From the NCBI GenBank assembly GCA_033026295.1, contig CM065183.1:2418001-2482000 (forward strand): a stretch of DNA of 64,000 nucleotides, in the 5' to 3' direction. The notes under the pieces are model-generated. The model was not told where the DNA came from and did not search any database. It saw only the letters and a program-made list of their open reading frames with translations. Below, piece after piece: positions 36,100 through 48,559 of this stretch; position 1 is the stretch's first letter; every line of letters starts with the position of its first letter. The position numbers were made by a program, and so were the translations under genes. Origin of the DNA: Channa striata (Eukaryota > Chordata > Actinopteri > Anabantiformes > Channidae).

Positions 36100-37480
36100 C
36101 ATAAACATTTAACTTTTCCTCTGATCATTATTTGTACTTGTTAGAACCAGGTGGTCCGCAAATTTCCATTTAATTGCAAGGAATTGGAGCAAATCCCCCC
36201 ACCCCCCCTTCGCCCCCCCCCCACAGGACATCAGTAAAGTGGTACAATCCAGTGAAGACATGGGAGAGTCCACGCAGCTGGAGCAACGTCAAGGATCATT
36301 TCCGTTTCCCTGTGATTTATTTGAATTTAATATCTTAAATTAAAACCTAATTAATTTAGAAACTGTTTTGATGGTGCCCTGCTACTAATACACATGCTGT
36401 TAATTAGATGTAGCTTAACATCATTTTTTTCCCTCCGCTCTTAACATAATTAAAACAGAAGATTCCAACCCGTGTGAACTAATGTTGGTACAAGCCGGAA
36501 CAGAAGGTGGCGTGATGGTTGATAGAGAATTGTGATTATTGTTTTAGTGCAGGAGAGCTGATGTTCCCGTAGATTCAAGTATGTTAAATGAACCTGAACA
36601 AAGTAACCAAACCAACACTAAATAGTGGCATGACAACTGCCTGACATCTCAGCTGATGAAGACATGTGTGATCCATTTAAAAACGATGGGAGAAAAGTGG
36701 ACCTTGTCTTAGGATTATTGTGTTAACTCTGAACACACCAAGACCATCCAAGCTCCAAAATCCCCAGTTTTCAGTTGGTTCAAGGATGGTCTCTGCCATT
36801 CTACTTTAATTTAGAGTTTACCACATGTTCTTTACTTAAACAGAACTCACAGTGGTTAGTGATCAGTTCGACTGGCTTTAGAAGTCGTCTAAGAAAAGAG
36901 GTGGATGCCAACCATACCATGAAATCATTTGTTTACGTCACTTAAGAAATAATGGCTTCGAATGGTTCTTGCAAGAGGCCCGCTGACTTGCAGCTGCAGT
37001 CTTTAAAAAGAGATTTGTAGCTTCTTATTAAGATTTCAAACAAAAAAACGTAACTAATTCCCTCCTTACATGCAAAAAATGACTGTGTTTGTAGACACGA
37101 AAGGATGTTTGATGTAATTTGATCTATCAAGCGGAGGTCTTGTAGTAAGTGTTAGCCACGACACAATCGTATGTTAGTGAGTAAAGCTGTGCTGATCAGG
37201 CAATAAAAAGAACATTTTATCCCAGAAGTAGTTTGTATTTGTATTTTGGGTTGAATTATTCATATTAAGTCCTGTGTATTATACCATCCACCATTCTGTC
37301 CTCTTTTCCATGACATGAGACTTCTATTTACTTCATATTCTACGTCATTGCTTTAGGCGTGGAATATTGAAATTGAAGTGTCCTTGGGTTACGTTGGCAA
37401 TTTAAATATTGTGTGCAAATATCAGTCCTAATAATACAGGACTGCTTCCTACATATTTCTCTTAAATATGGAATCTATCT
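36100..37480. other. Non-coding sequence with a C-rich run
   Basis: I see no gene. A C-rich run at about 36197-36224 includes long C homopolymers. The rest is AT-rich. Confidence 0.5.
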
Positions 37481-37486
37481 GTCTAT

Positions 37487-37531
37487 CCACCTATCTATTT
37501 ATAGATAGGTGGTATATATATATATATATAT
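37487..37531. repeat. 12-bp perfect palindrome running into (TA)n
   Basis: CCACCTATCTAT (37487-37498) and ATAGATAGGTGG (37501-37512) are exact inverted repeats separated by TT. They are followed at once by about nine TA units. It probably arose from a CTAT-type microsatellite, and it could extrude as a cruciform. Confidence 0.85.
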
Positions 37532-37539
37532 TATCTATT

Positions 37540-40500
37540 TAATATACTGGTAAAATATTGGAAATCTTCCACCAATTCCGGTAACCAGTAATATACTGGT
37601 TTCAGTTCTGCTTGTTTATGACATACAGAAATACATATTTACCAATAATTTTTGGCAGTTACTTTGTACAACATGTAGATTTGTATTGGATTTACCAATG
37701 TTGTCAGGAGGTATTTCCATTGGCCTTGAATCCATTCTAAACACTTTTGAAGCACAGTTTATATAAAGGCAGTTTTTTGAAATATTTCTTTGTGGGTGAC
37801 ATACCTTAATTGCTAATTCTTAACAACAAATAAAGTTTTGAATTCACAGAGCATGCATTTGTGATGTACGGCTGCTCTACCAGAAATGTGTGCCAGGAAG
37901 AATGGCATATTATTTTCACAACCAATTAAAAGTTGAAGAACTCCATTATAAAAATTCTACTGCCTGTATCCAAGCAAAGCAGCTGAAATATTAGTTATTA
38001 ATTGATATCCATTCAGCGTTGCATTAATTTGTGCAGAAGGTAAAACAAAGCATATGGCTGTAAACGACTATGTATTCTGGTCCTGTTCCAAAGTCATCTG
38101 CAGGCAAACTGCAGATGCTGCCTTGGAGTTATAAAATGAGTTTCATGCGACAGTGTTACAATATGCAATTAACGCACAGGTAGCAGACTATTTTAACAGA
38201 CCTGAATATGTTCTATTATGACTTTGCTCTACAATGGAAAATCAGCCAAGTTTTCCCAAACTCTGCAGATGCAAAAGGAAACAAATAATATTGAAGTAGT
38301 TGTTTTTTAATCAGTGTTCTTCAGCACCTCTCGTTCATCATCACACGATGAAACAGAATGTCTGGTACAACAATGAGCTCAAGTCAGACTGTTGCATTTA
38401 CACTTTCACTTATTAAACATTTACAACTTGACAGGGTTTGTCATTTCTGAACATTTTGATGAAATCCCTGATTTTTTTTTTTGTCAGAATATTAGATGCA
38501 AAACTAACATTATGATTGCAAATTTTACTTAATTCAACTTGTGTTCTGCCTCATGCTATCAGTGTTATTAATTAGTGCCTTCATACCCACACTAGCTCCT
38601 GTTATGTATGATCCTGTGTAAAATGTAATATTATCAGTTCATCTATGTCTTTGGTACCTTCACATCACCGTCTCAGTCAGAGCAGGTGTTATTTATTGTG
38701 AGCCTTTCACTTATTGCTGACCACTTTTCATACAAACTCTTCTTTAATGCATTTCCCCTTTAATTACACTACTTTCAGTGCACACCAAAAGAAAAGCGAG
38801 AATGTCAATGTGAATGTTTAGCAGCAGGAAGGTCTGGGCAGGATTTAGACAGACACTTATTTACCTTATGAACAAAATGCCAAACTAAAAGCAGTTCTAT
38901 AGAGATGTGATCACCTAGAAAACAAACCGCTGCTGTTATAGAAAGAAACTGGAGGTGTTTTAATGGAGCACAGTGGGATGATTGCAACAGCTGTCATTCC
39001 AGGAGCAAACATCTGGATTTATCTGCTAACTACATCAAAATGTCTGGAATTGCTAGCTCGTGACATCAATGACATTACATCGATTTTATAATTACCATTC
39101 TTTGATTGGCTTTCTTTGGTTAAACCTACCAAAACTGACTACGTACTTGATCTGAGCTGTGGAGACACCTGGGCACATGCTGGCATGGATCATATTGTGC
39201 CATCATGGGATACGAAGCATGTGGTGTTCCTGTAGTGCAGTCATTTTTTTAGCAATATTAGGGGTGAGCTGGTTAGACACAAAATGGCCATAACGATGCA
39301 CAGCAACCATAAATGAGGCAAAGATGTTGAATAATGCCCTTAAATGTAAAAAAAATATACAAAATGACCAAAGCAGGCAAAACACACCCACAAACAGACC
39401 ACTGTGACTATCACTGATGCACCCCAGTGGAAAGTTCCCAGTATGTAGTCAACTGCAGGCCTAATCCACAACTTTCCTGATGATCTGATTCCTGCCCTGT
39501 CTGACTTGGTTGCATGTGTATCTGAGTTCCCAGATCTCAGCATCCATCAGCCAGAGTGACCAGTCTGCAGATGCAAATTTATTCTTGTTACATAAACTGC
39601 AACATTAAATGGTCTTGGCCTTATGCTTTAAACTCATGTGGTTCTACCTAATACCTGAGTCTAACCAATGGAGACTTGGAATTACTCTAATGTGTAATTC
39701 AGATTTATTTGGTGTTAAATAAAAAAAGCCTAATGCCCACAGCTTGGTTATTGCATAAACTTCATTTGAAAGGTTGTGCATTTGCCAAAGGTCTTTCAAT
39801 ATAGAAACACTTACTCTAAAGTTTCCGCTACATAAATAGCAGTATACAACATCTCTCCACTTCCCTTTTGACACATTGAGGTTTCTGACCAAATAAAGCT
39901 TCGCCGCAGCTACACTCATGACAAGTATCTGCAACATCTTGTCAAAGCACTTTCATAACCTGGTGGCTGGAGCGTTGTGTGCAGATTCTATCTATATGTC
40001 GGCTTGCAACCCTGTAACCCCTTTGTGGGAGTGTGTGACCTACTTATTTCTACTATGTGGACATTTTTTTTCTGTTTTCATATTTTAACATTTTAATTCT
40101 GACTTCTAATATTTCAAATTCAATTTGTCCGTCTTGTTTGCTGTCTTTTCCTGTTAACCCCTTGCAGAAAAGTGTGATATTTATCTGGTTGCATAAAATG
40201 AATAATGGAACTGTAAGGTAACACCACATGTATGCACAAGCACAGGATCTGAGTGTGATAGGATCAGCCAGACAGAATTTGGAGGTGGTCAGTCTCGCAT
40301 TAGAATCAGATGATCTGAGGTCCAGCCATCCTTCTGCTGTGCAACACTGCTCTGACTATCTGCTCTATCTGATCGATAATTTGCAGAAATAGGTGACATT
40401 TTCTGATTGGTTATACTATACTGGAGGATGTCTGCACCGATACAGGTTCTGTTTAATGATTTTAGGCATGGCAGACTTCAACAGCATCTCTCCGCAGTAA

Positions 40501-40835
40501 GAGATGTTTTGGAGTAAGTCCCCCCAAAAAGGTGGAGAAATAATGACATACTGACAAACCAGCATAAGTATAACACCATGACTTTCATTCTGTAAAGTAG
40601 ACAGACGACTACGAGCCATTTATAGCAGCAGCAGAAATGACCAATAGAAATATACAAGTCACATCTTGTGGCTAAAGCCAGCATGTGTGTTTAGGGTGGA
40701 AAACTGTGTTGGGTTGGCTGGCTTTTTAGTGCCACGATGTAACTTGGTGTCAAAGGGGGGTGCAGTTTGAACAGTTGCTTGCATGGGTCCTATGAGAGGA
40801 TAGCAAAAAAAAACAAAAAAACATATACGGTACTG
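37540..40835. other. AT-rich non-coding sequence
   Basis: I see no gene. The open frames are under 100 codons and unrecognisable. A T run lies at about 38471-38482. Confidence 0.5.
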
Positions 40836-40837
40836 TA

Positions 40838-41400
40838 TGTCAAGCTCCATCATACTTAAAAAAAACTCCTAGTACCATATCATCCTAATAGACCAGTTCA
40901 GTCCAAAAATGCAGGCCTACATGTGGTTCCCAGAATTTCCAAAAATAGAATGGAGCCTTTAGCTATCAAGCTCCTCTCCTGTGGAACCAGCTCCCAGTCC
41001 AGATTCGGGAAGCAGACACCCTCTCTACTTTTAAGACTAGGCTCAAAACCTTCCTCTTCGATAAAAATTATAGTTGGTTATAGTCATGCTGCTATAAGCT
41101 TAGACTGCTGGGGGAGTAAATGGGGCATTCAAAACCTTACTGGTGGGTCCTAGCCAACAGTTTAGGAATAACTGTACTAAGGTGTGTCATGCTTTTTACC
41201 ACAGTACATACAGCACTGCTACAGCTTAACACGCTTTACTCCATTTCTTCCTTTGCCCTTATTCTTCAAAAAAAGTGTTTGTGCTCTAGGTTTGATTCTT
41301 TCCTATTTAACACATGTATCTTTATCTGCACCATCTGCTACATGAAGCTACTCTTATAAATAGATTTTAAAAATGTTTGAATGATACTGTGATACTAAAG
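40838..41400 (+). mobile_element. Second L2/CR1-type LINE fragment, decayed
   Basis: From AAGCTCCATCATACTTAAAA this follows the same order as the LINE at 9359-9590: APSYLK, LLVPYHP, NAGLHVVPRISKNRM, WNQLP and then FKTRLK-like text. The frame is broken by small deletions; the GGRAFSY segment is partly lost near 40953. Beyond the stop it holds the section with TTCCTCTTCGATAAAAATTA and CATGCTGCTATAAGCTTAGA, which is typical of this family between ORF2 and the tail and is missing from the copy at 9 kb. The final tail is not recognisable. It is older than the first copy. Confidence 0.85.
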
Positions 41401-41689
41401 AAAGTGTAAGAACTGCAGCTATTACCTATTACAGTCATGCACTTGCTGAGAAGCAACCTGCATTAAAGTTACGACTTAAACCTGCAATAAAGAAAAAAAA
41501 GGAATCAGTGAATTAGGTGCATTCACAGCAAATATACTCAGTGTTAATTTGTCACCTTCTGTTAATTTGCTCCTTTGCTATCCAAAATAGTGAGAGAAAC
41601 GTCTAGATTTCATTTTCTGCATCCTACACGCTATAGGACTGCAGTATATCTCAAACTATTAGCCCCACATTAGTTTAAAGTCTTGGACT

Positions 41690-42215
41690 TTTATTTTGTA
41701 GTATTGCTTTTCGTTCCTGTTTCGTTTGTTTGCTGCCCTTGGTCTGATGTTTGCTTCTTTGTTTATTTATTGTCCTCTCTTTGAGTTAGTTGTTCACTTT
41801 TGTCCACCTTTGATCACCTGTTGTCTTGTTAGTTCGGTCCTTTATTGTTCCTGTCTGTTACACCTTTAATTCTGTTTTCTGTTGTATTTGGTATTCTCTT
41901 TTTTCCCTTTACTATTCATTTGGTTCTTTGTTTGTCCTTGTCCGGTTGTTTCTGCTTAGTTTGTTGGTTGGTGCTTTTGTTTTTGGTTCTTATTTCCTTG
42001 ATTAGATAAATTACCTTTTGCTATTATTTTCCTTTTATTTCTATTATACTATTCATTTGTAAATAAGTCTAGTTTGTTAACAGTTTGTATGTGTCCCGCC
42101 TGAGTTTTGTTCAGTTTTTGTTCTTTTAATAAACATTTATTTTTCACACACGTTGGTTTTCACCATCTTGGGTCCTTTATTCACCCCACCCTTTTTTGAC
42201 ATGGTCTTCCCCAAA
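41690..42215 (+). mobile_element. Possible solo LTR or LTR-like retroelement end
   Basis: A T-rich plus strand (CCTGTTTCGTTTGTTTGC-type text for about 430 bases) ends in AATAAA (about 42129) and then TTGGGTCCTTTATTCACCCC, with TTTTTTGACATGG after it. This order (T-rich body, AATAAA, 'TTGGGTCC', C-rich, 'GACA') resembles the end of long terminal repeats of teleost Gypsy-type elements as I remember them. No gag or pol frame follows, and the 5' boundary is not visible. The alternative is a 3' UTR-like or simple T-rich sequence. Confidence 0.4.
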
Positions 42216-42459
42216 ACCAAACTTTTTGTTGGATTTCCGGTGCATTCTTTGATCTCCAGAGTGACTGCAGAAAGCAGGAAAGCTTCCAAGCTGAACTGGA
42301 GTCTATGAAGTTCAGTCCATCACCTCAGTGATGTATATGCACGGCTTTACGCAGTAGTTTATCAAGTTAAAGGTCAATCATCAGTCATTGCTTAACAGAT
42401 GTCTACTACTCCCCTGAGAGCCACCAATGGACATCGCTTTATCCACACCTTTATCTCTC

Positions 42460-42640
42460 TACCCCCCCGCCAGCCCTCATTGATTCCTCATTCTCTTTAT
42501 CACTCAATCATCCTTCTTTCCTCCCTTCTTTCTCTGGATTTATCCCTCCTGAACACTTGTCCCCCCTCAGCCCTTCCTGCCTCCCTCTCCCCACCTCATC
42601 GCCTCCACCCCCCTCCCCCCAACCACCACCTCCACCCCTT
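42460..42640. repeat. C-rich pyrimidine tract
   Basis: The plus strand is almost entirely C and T, with CCCCCC runs and CCTCCACC units. The Pro/Ser frame and the Gly-rich reverse frame over it are artefacts. Confidence 0.6.
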
Positions 42641-43025
42641 TGACTTTCAGAGAACAGAAGCCAACTTAGAGGGGGAAGAGGCAAGAAATCAATAAGGCAT
42701 GATTTATTGATCACTAAAAATGATGCCGCTCATTAGCCCCCCAAAGCGACCTCAGCGTAAAGCAGATGACAAAATGTCACCCGGCCTCGTTCCACCCCAC
42801 CCGGCCTCGTTCCACCCCACCTGGCCACCCCTCCTGACAGCAGTCAAAATAAATAAATAAAAAGATCCCTGGCCACCACCAAGCACCCCTCACCTCTTTC
42901 CCTTCCTCCCCCAGCAGCTGCGCTGGTATCTGAGATGCAGGAAGGAACATTTTTTTTTCCCTTCTGGCAAATTAAATAACGTAATCGAAGAGCTCAAGAT
43001 CTGGCTGAGCGACAATTAAAACAAG
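42640..43025. promoter_or_regulatory. Candidate conserved non-coding element
   Basis: Contains AATCAATAAGGCATGATTTA (HOX/PBX-like TGATTTAT nearby), GATTTATTGATCACT, CCGCTCATTAGCC and AAATTAAATAACGTAATCG. Unique and non-coding. It is interrupted by a 20-bp tandem duplication at 42781-42820. Confidence 0.33.
42781..42820. repeat. Perfect tandem duplication of a 20-mer
   Basis: Two exact copies of a 20-base C-rich unit beginning CCGGCCTCGTT, with a third partial copy (CTGGCC). It lies inside an enhancer-like block. Confidence 0.9.
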
Positions 43026-43033
43026 ATGATATC

Positions 43034-43034
<1 letters not shown>

Positions 43035-43081
<47 letters not shown>
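43035..43081. repeat. (TA)n microsatellite
   Basis: About twenty-three uninterrupted TA units. A strong candidate for length polymorphism and DNA unwinding. Confidence 0.95.
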
Positions 43082-43084
<3 letters not shown>

Positions 43085-45940
43085 ACATCAGAAATGTCCT
43101 CTCTTTGTATTGGAAGAGGACCGCTCACTTGTTGATGTATGGAAGTGCGTGGAACCTGTCAGCTTGTGAAGAGCAGATGTGTTGGTGTTTTTGAAATGCT
43201 TAGAGTTTTTGAAACTCCACAGAACAAGTATTGTAAACAAAAAAGAAATTATTTTAACTTGGCCACAGTGTTAGATTTCAGTGTAAAGCTCTTAACATGA
43301 CTCTTCCAAGAGACATGAAAGACCGCACTGGTGGCCTACCACAGACTTTGGTGATGCATGAAGGTCGTTGAGAGCCTACTAGGACCAACTTTAGAGAGGC
43401 AGATGTCATGTCAGATTTTGATCACGGCAGTTTATCGCCAACCGTTTTCCATCTCCCCTTTTATTCAATTTTAGGTGTCTTTGATGCTCTTCTTGGAACT
43501 GTGGTTCTATGCCAAACTTTGCATTAATTTGGATTGGCATAAAGTTGCTACTGTTAAAATCCCTTTAAATACATTGTCTAGTCACAATATTTGTATCATA
43601 TCTCCTATAAACACAAGGTAAGATGCATCTCCTGACATTTTGGTCTGACAAAAAGCAGCTCACTGCTCAGCATGTACTGTAACTATTTATTAGTGTGGAG
43701 CTACACTCCTATGGAAAAGATGACAGCCAGGATACAGAAGGGCCGTTTTTAGTCTAATGAGACAAAACATTGTGGTTATATGTCGTTGTTTGTGTGACTT
43801 TTTCAAAATCTTTCCAAAAACTCAGATAAGTGTTCAGCTGCATTGATATATGGTGACTGTGAAGGTCATACAGTACAGTATGATCCTCGTACATGCAGTG
43901 GGCCCATGGGAGACCCACTATTGTTATGTTGCTTCACTCATTTATTCAGGTTTGCCTTTCACTTTGTCACCCATTAATCAACCGAGATGCTACCAACATC
44001 ATTGTTGATTAATGCTCTCTGTCCCATGTAAATTAATAAATAATAAATAAATAACCAATAAACAAATCGACCTGTATTTGTTTGACATGGAAGAATACTG
44101 TAAAATTCATGTGCCGCTAATTTACTGCATTGCAAAATACCGAACATCTTTTCAGAGTGATGATTGCTGATTGGAGGTTTATTTATTTATGGCTGGTTAA
44201 CACGTGCACCTGAAAAACACATGCAGAAAAATGACAAAATCAAAGCTCATGTCCAATTCATAATGAAACACCTGTGGAATATGTGCACTAATAATAAAGT
44301 AAATTTTCAATGTATATCAATAAGTTTTCAAATCAGCAAGTGATTTAAAAAAGAGGCATTTCAGTTAAAGCGCAAACTTTGAGATGAAGAGTTTTTTCCA
44401 AGAGAATTTAATGTCATGTTAGTATGATGACCATTCCAGGTGGTGTTTTCTTTCAAATTCTATGCCCAGTTGAACTTTGAACTTTTTATTTGATAGCTGT
44501 GTGTTTTTGCATTCCAGTGCGCACACCTGAAGCAGTGTCTCTCTACCACCCCACTGCTTGTCGGACAATCCCTCATGTTCCACTGTGTGTGTCATTGCAA
44601 AAAAGGGAGGGGCTCAAGCAAGGCCCCAGGAGGGGGTGACTGGACGCTTCATCACCCGACAGCCAGACCTCTCACAATGATGCATGAAGCCCGGCAGGAT
44701 GCGGTGCACGGACCTTTGAGGCCAAAACAACACCCTAGATTCAAACACGCACACACATAGACCCAAAGGGTGAAATGGCCACTTCATCCAGTGTCACATC
44801 CTCCAGTCTTAGGGGTGCTGGGTCTGTGGGCAGGCGTGCTGGTTAACAGAGGAGGTAGGAGGATGTAAAATTTTTCTTTGCCTAAATATATGATAAAAGT
44901 AAAAAAATATTTGCTTCCACTGTACTTGGGACTACGGAATGGCTGCTTGGTGCTAATCATGAAAGACTGGCAGGTGTCTGTGTCACAAATAACTTTACAA
45001 ACGGCCAAATGATGGGATCAATCAATGATTTGGTCCTGATTAAGACGTTACAGAAACCCCTTCCTATATTGATATTATTTTGCACATATTTTGACTGATT
45101 ATTTTGCATTATATTGAGCATCTCTGCAAAGGATTAAACTATTGTCACCCGTGAGACAACATGTCAAGGACACAAGCCAAAATTTGCAAAATTCTCAATT
45201 TGTTAGACACCATGTGGTGATTCTGCATCTAGTGTTTGGGTGAAAGGAGACTACATCCAAGCACCCATAACAAAGGGAGAATGTACAAAAGCAAAACTTA
45301 ACTGTTGTTAAAACTTAAAAGTTGTTTTTATGGACTATTCTCAAGGGCACAACATTGTAATTGTGCATGTGCCTTGTTTGTTGGAAATTAAAACATTATA
45401 AATTTATAAAGCAGGAAGGGATTAAACCCCTATGTCACAACAGAAGACAAAAAAGAAAAGAAAAGAAAATTACAAAATACAGCACGTTGATCATTGTGTG
45501 TGCGGAATTAATCATATTATTCAGCTTTTGCTGTGCTATAAGTGTCTTAAAATGTTTTAGACTTGAAGAATCTTGAGTTATTAGCTTTTAAATGAGATTC
45601 AGTTTGCTCATTTTCGGAAGTAATTTGTTACATCGATTGTTATATTACTTTTCCGAAGGACTGGGGTCCGAAAGATGTCAATAGTGACAATGGGCAACAT
45701 TGTCACAAAATTCTTGATGATTAAAACCAGTTTTAGTTGTTGAAGGGCTACAGCCATCCTCCATGGCTTGCAAAGGGCTGATCCTTGTTGAGCAGCATCT
45801 CCACAACCTTTGCATTGTTGTGCTACCTTCGTTATGGGGACAAAAAAAATAAAACTAAAAATAACGAGGTGTTTTCAGAGGTAGTAAGTAGTCTTAATAA
45901 TTAATTAATTAATTAAGTTTATTATACCTTTTATATCACA
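43085..45940. other. Non-coding sequence, probably with old repeats
   Basis: I see no gene. AATA runs occur at about 44030-44056 and AAAAG units at 45449-45469. The stretch at about 43840-44056 has the feel of a dispersed repeat tail, but I cannot name it. Confidence 0.4.
45449..45469. repeat. (AAAAG)n microsatellite
   Basis: About four AAAAG units, similar to the one near 3.15 kb. Confidence 0.8.
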
Positions 45941-45954
45941 ACACTGCGAAGAAC

Positions 45955-46086
45955 GGTCCAATGGGTGCCCCAGACCTGTCCAGGGTGCACCCCACATCTC
46001 ATCAGATTCCATCTGGGATAAACGCCAGCACATCGTGTTACCACAACAGCATAAGCGGCTTAGATAATGGAAAGATAAATGGATTC
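45955..46086 (+). repeat. Fish dispersed repeat fragment
   Basis: CAGACCTGTCCAGGGTGCAC, CATCTGGGATAAACGCCAGC and ATAAGCGGCTTAGATAATGG occur in the order of a common teleost repeat ending '...ATAAGCGGTATAGAAAATGGATGGAT'. Mutations are numerous. The class is not certain to me. A shorter reverse-orientation piece seems present near 57165-57215. Confidence 0.65.
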
Positions 46087-46089
46087 AGT

Positions 46090-48250
46090 CCCCCACCTCA
46101 TCTTAAAAGTCATCAAACGTAAAAGTCAAGAGATTCATAGAGCTTTCCAGATTGGGTGGTTGCATATTAGTGGAAAGGGTCTATAAATATTGGCATATTA
46201 GTATTAACTTGTAGTTTGGGGCCTTATCTGCAATGGATCCATTTAAAATCTCTTCAAACCTAATCTTTATGAAAGGGACTTAAGAGCTTTTGTGCTTTTA
46301 CACCCCAAAAATATTCAAAGCAATTCTACCACGTTGCTCCAATCCAAAGAGACCCAAAATACACCCCACATCGCAGTCAAAAACCAAGTTATGGTTATGA
46401 ATGAGCAAATATTGGTAACTAATGGAGAGTACCAATACATTTTATTCTTTCTCTAACAGTCATTGCACTCTTAGCAAACAAAATACTTTACTTGTGCGAT
46501 TAAAAGGAAATTTTGATTGGCTTCACACAGGTATCATCTAAACATAATGTAGCAAAACAAAGAAGTATAGGAATGCAGCCAGACCCGTGCCAAATAGTTT
46601 GGATTTGGTCTAGTTCTTGTTCTGGGTCAGCTTTCGGGTAATGGAATCAAATGGGCCTTTTGAAATTATCTGGTTCTATCCAGCGTGCATGTAAAACGGG
46701 TTTTCACAGGTATTGCAGTCTCTAGTCTCCAGGCTTTCAAATGATTTGAGGTGAAACTCTTGATACGAAACGATTGTGTCCGACAGTTATGCAGAGTTTC
46801 CAATAGTAGCAATCTGAAATTGTAACTTTATTATTAAATAACAGTGATTAGAAACAGCAATGTAGCATAGATCCAGCTGTGGTCATATTATTAAAAACAC
46901 TTTTCCATAGAAGGGTGGAGAAGGTGGTCCCTTTGACTTCCTTGAGTAAAAGCCACAAAGAAAGGAGTTAAGTAAACCAAACACACTCCAGTCTGACTGC
47001 TGGACAGAGAACTGCTAAAACTGAGAACTACGTGGCTTAAGGGAGCACAGTGCTCCTTTCAGAGCCAAATTAATACCAGCATTTGGTTTTGAAGTGGTAA
47101 AATAGCCCTCATGCATGTGTGACTTTCCATTGCAAAGTTACAATGGGCCGTTTGTCAGTAAACTAATGTCAGAGAGCACGCTGTGGTGAGTGCTCCATCT
47201 GTCCACCATTCAAAGCGCCCTTATTTCAAAAAAGTAGAAGGAAGTGGGATTCCTCATTTACAAACTGTAAAACAAGAAGACAAAAAATTAAAAAAAAAAC
47301 TTGTGCAGTTCAAACTGTTGCATTTAAATGCTCAGGCCTTATTATATCATATCTCGATTGTGTGTGTGTGTGTGTGTTCACGTGTGTGTATACATGTGTG
47401 TCGTGTTCACTGGCAGCAGGAATGTTACAACCTAAAGAGGGAAGTGGTTTAATTCATTTGAAACCCAGAGGCTAACACTGGTAAAATGTTTATTAGTCCA
47501 TTTACTATAGTGGAGTTTATAAGCTTCCATGGATTTATATCTTCTCTAGCATTATGATCTTATTCCTAACCACCCAAAAACAAATACAAGCTTGTATATT
47601 TTACCATATATTAAATAGCCTTTGACGTACTACATACTCTATCATTTTATTTCTACATACAAAGAGTCTCTTGATGAAGAGGTCTGGCAAAAAAACTACA
47701 TTTTCATGTACAAAAAAATTGGAGTATCACATTGATAGGAGGTGTGAGAGAGACAGAGTGGAAGAAGAGAAATGTATTTGGCCAAGTGGTCAACAGACGG
47801 AGTGCTGAGGGCCTTGATGTTACCCTCACATGGTGTTAAACACTGCCTCTGGACCGCCAGACGCCTGGTCACTTCGACTGCCTCCAACTACACAAATACA
47901 AGGATTAATGATTCAGTTAGCAGAAAAAGCTGCCGCTTTGAGGAATATGGGCAAGTGTCCTGTTTTGTTTAACTTAGTTGACTTGGAAAACAGGGAAATC
48001 GTGCATGACTTTTGCTGATTGCTGCTCCGTGCTTTAGCACACTCTGCAGAGACATTGTACATGTTGACTGAAGCACAGCCTAACACAGCATGCACTGTAG
48101 TAGCTGACGGCTGGCACCAGAAAAATCGAGTTATCTCTTGGTAAGATCTGCTATGAATGCTGACGCATTTTGGACATCGGGACATCTGGACAAACACACT
48201 GACACACACAATCATACACCTGCGTCTGATCCACTTTAATCACAATTGTA
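46090..48250. other. Non-coding sequence
   Basis: I see no gene. A (TG)n tract lies at about 47358-47376. The overlapping frames at 47696-48215 on both strands are short and unrecognised. Confidence 0.5.
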
Positions 48251-48254
48251 GGTC

Positions 48255-48555
48255 CTGTGTAGTTTTAGCACTGACATGATCTTCTGTTCTCCCCTTGTCC
48301 ACGAGAACGTCAACAGCGTACAACAGTGTCAACCGGTCAAGGCAGATGTTTACCCGCCCTGAGCCTGGTTCTGCTGTAGGTTTCTTCCGTTAATGGGAGT
48401 TTTTCCACTCCACTGTTGCCTATAGCTGCTCAAGGGGGATTTGTTGGGTTTTCTCTAAATGTTTGTATAGTCTTGACTTTATTATGTAAAGTGCCTTGAT
48501 ATGACCTTGTTGTAAAATGGCGCTATATAAATACAGTTGAATTGAATTGAACTGT
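48255..48555 (+). mobile_element. 3' tail of an L2/CR1-type LINE
   Basis: Only the untranslated end is present. CGGTCAAGGCAGATG and GAGCCTGGTTCTGCTGTAGG are followed by GGGAGTTTTTCCACTCC and TGTTGGGTTTTCTCT, and it ends with GGCGCTATATAAATACAG and GAATTGAATTGA. It shares the GGGAGTTTTTCC and CTATAGCTGCTCAA blocks with the 9-kb copy. The short GAATT repeats at the end are typical of the terminal repeat where reverse transcription starts. Severely 5'-truncated. Confidence 0.88.
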
Positions 48556-48559
48556 TACA

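Noticed and set aside
39100..39130. TTTCTTTGGTTAAACC, resembling the start of miR-9
   Set aside because: The match ends after the first ten bases and no hairpin partner is visible.
43840..44060. Possible tail of a dispersed repeat
   Set aside because: It looks familiar in texture, but I cannot match it to a named element or find a second copy in the window.
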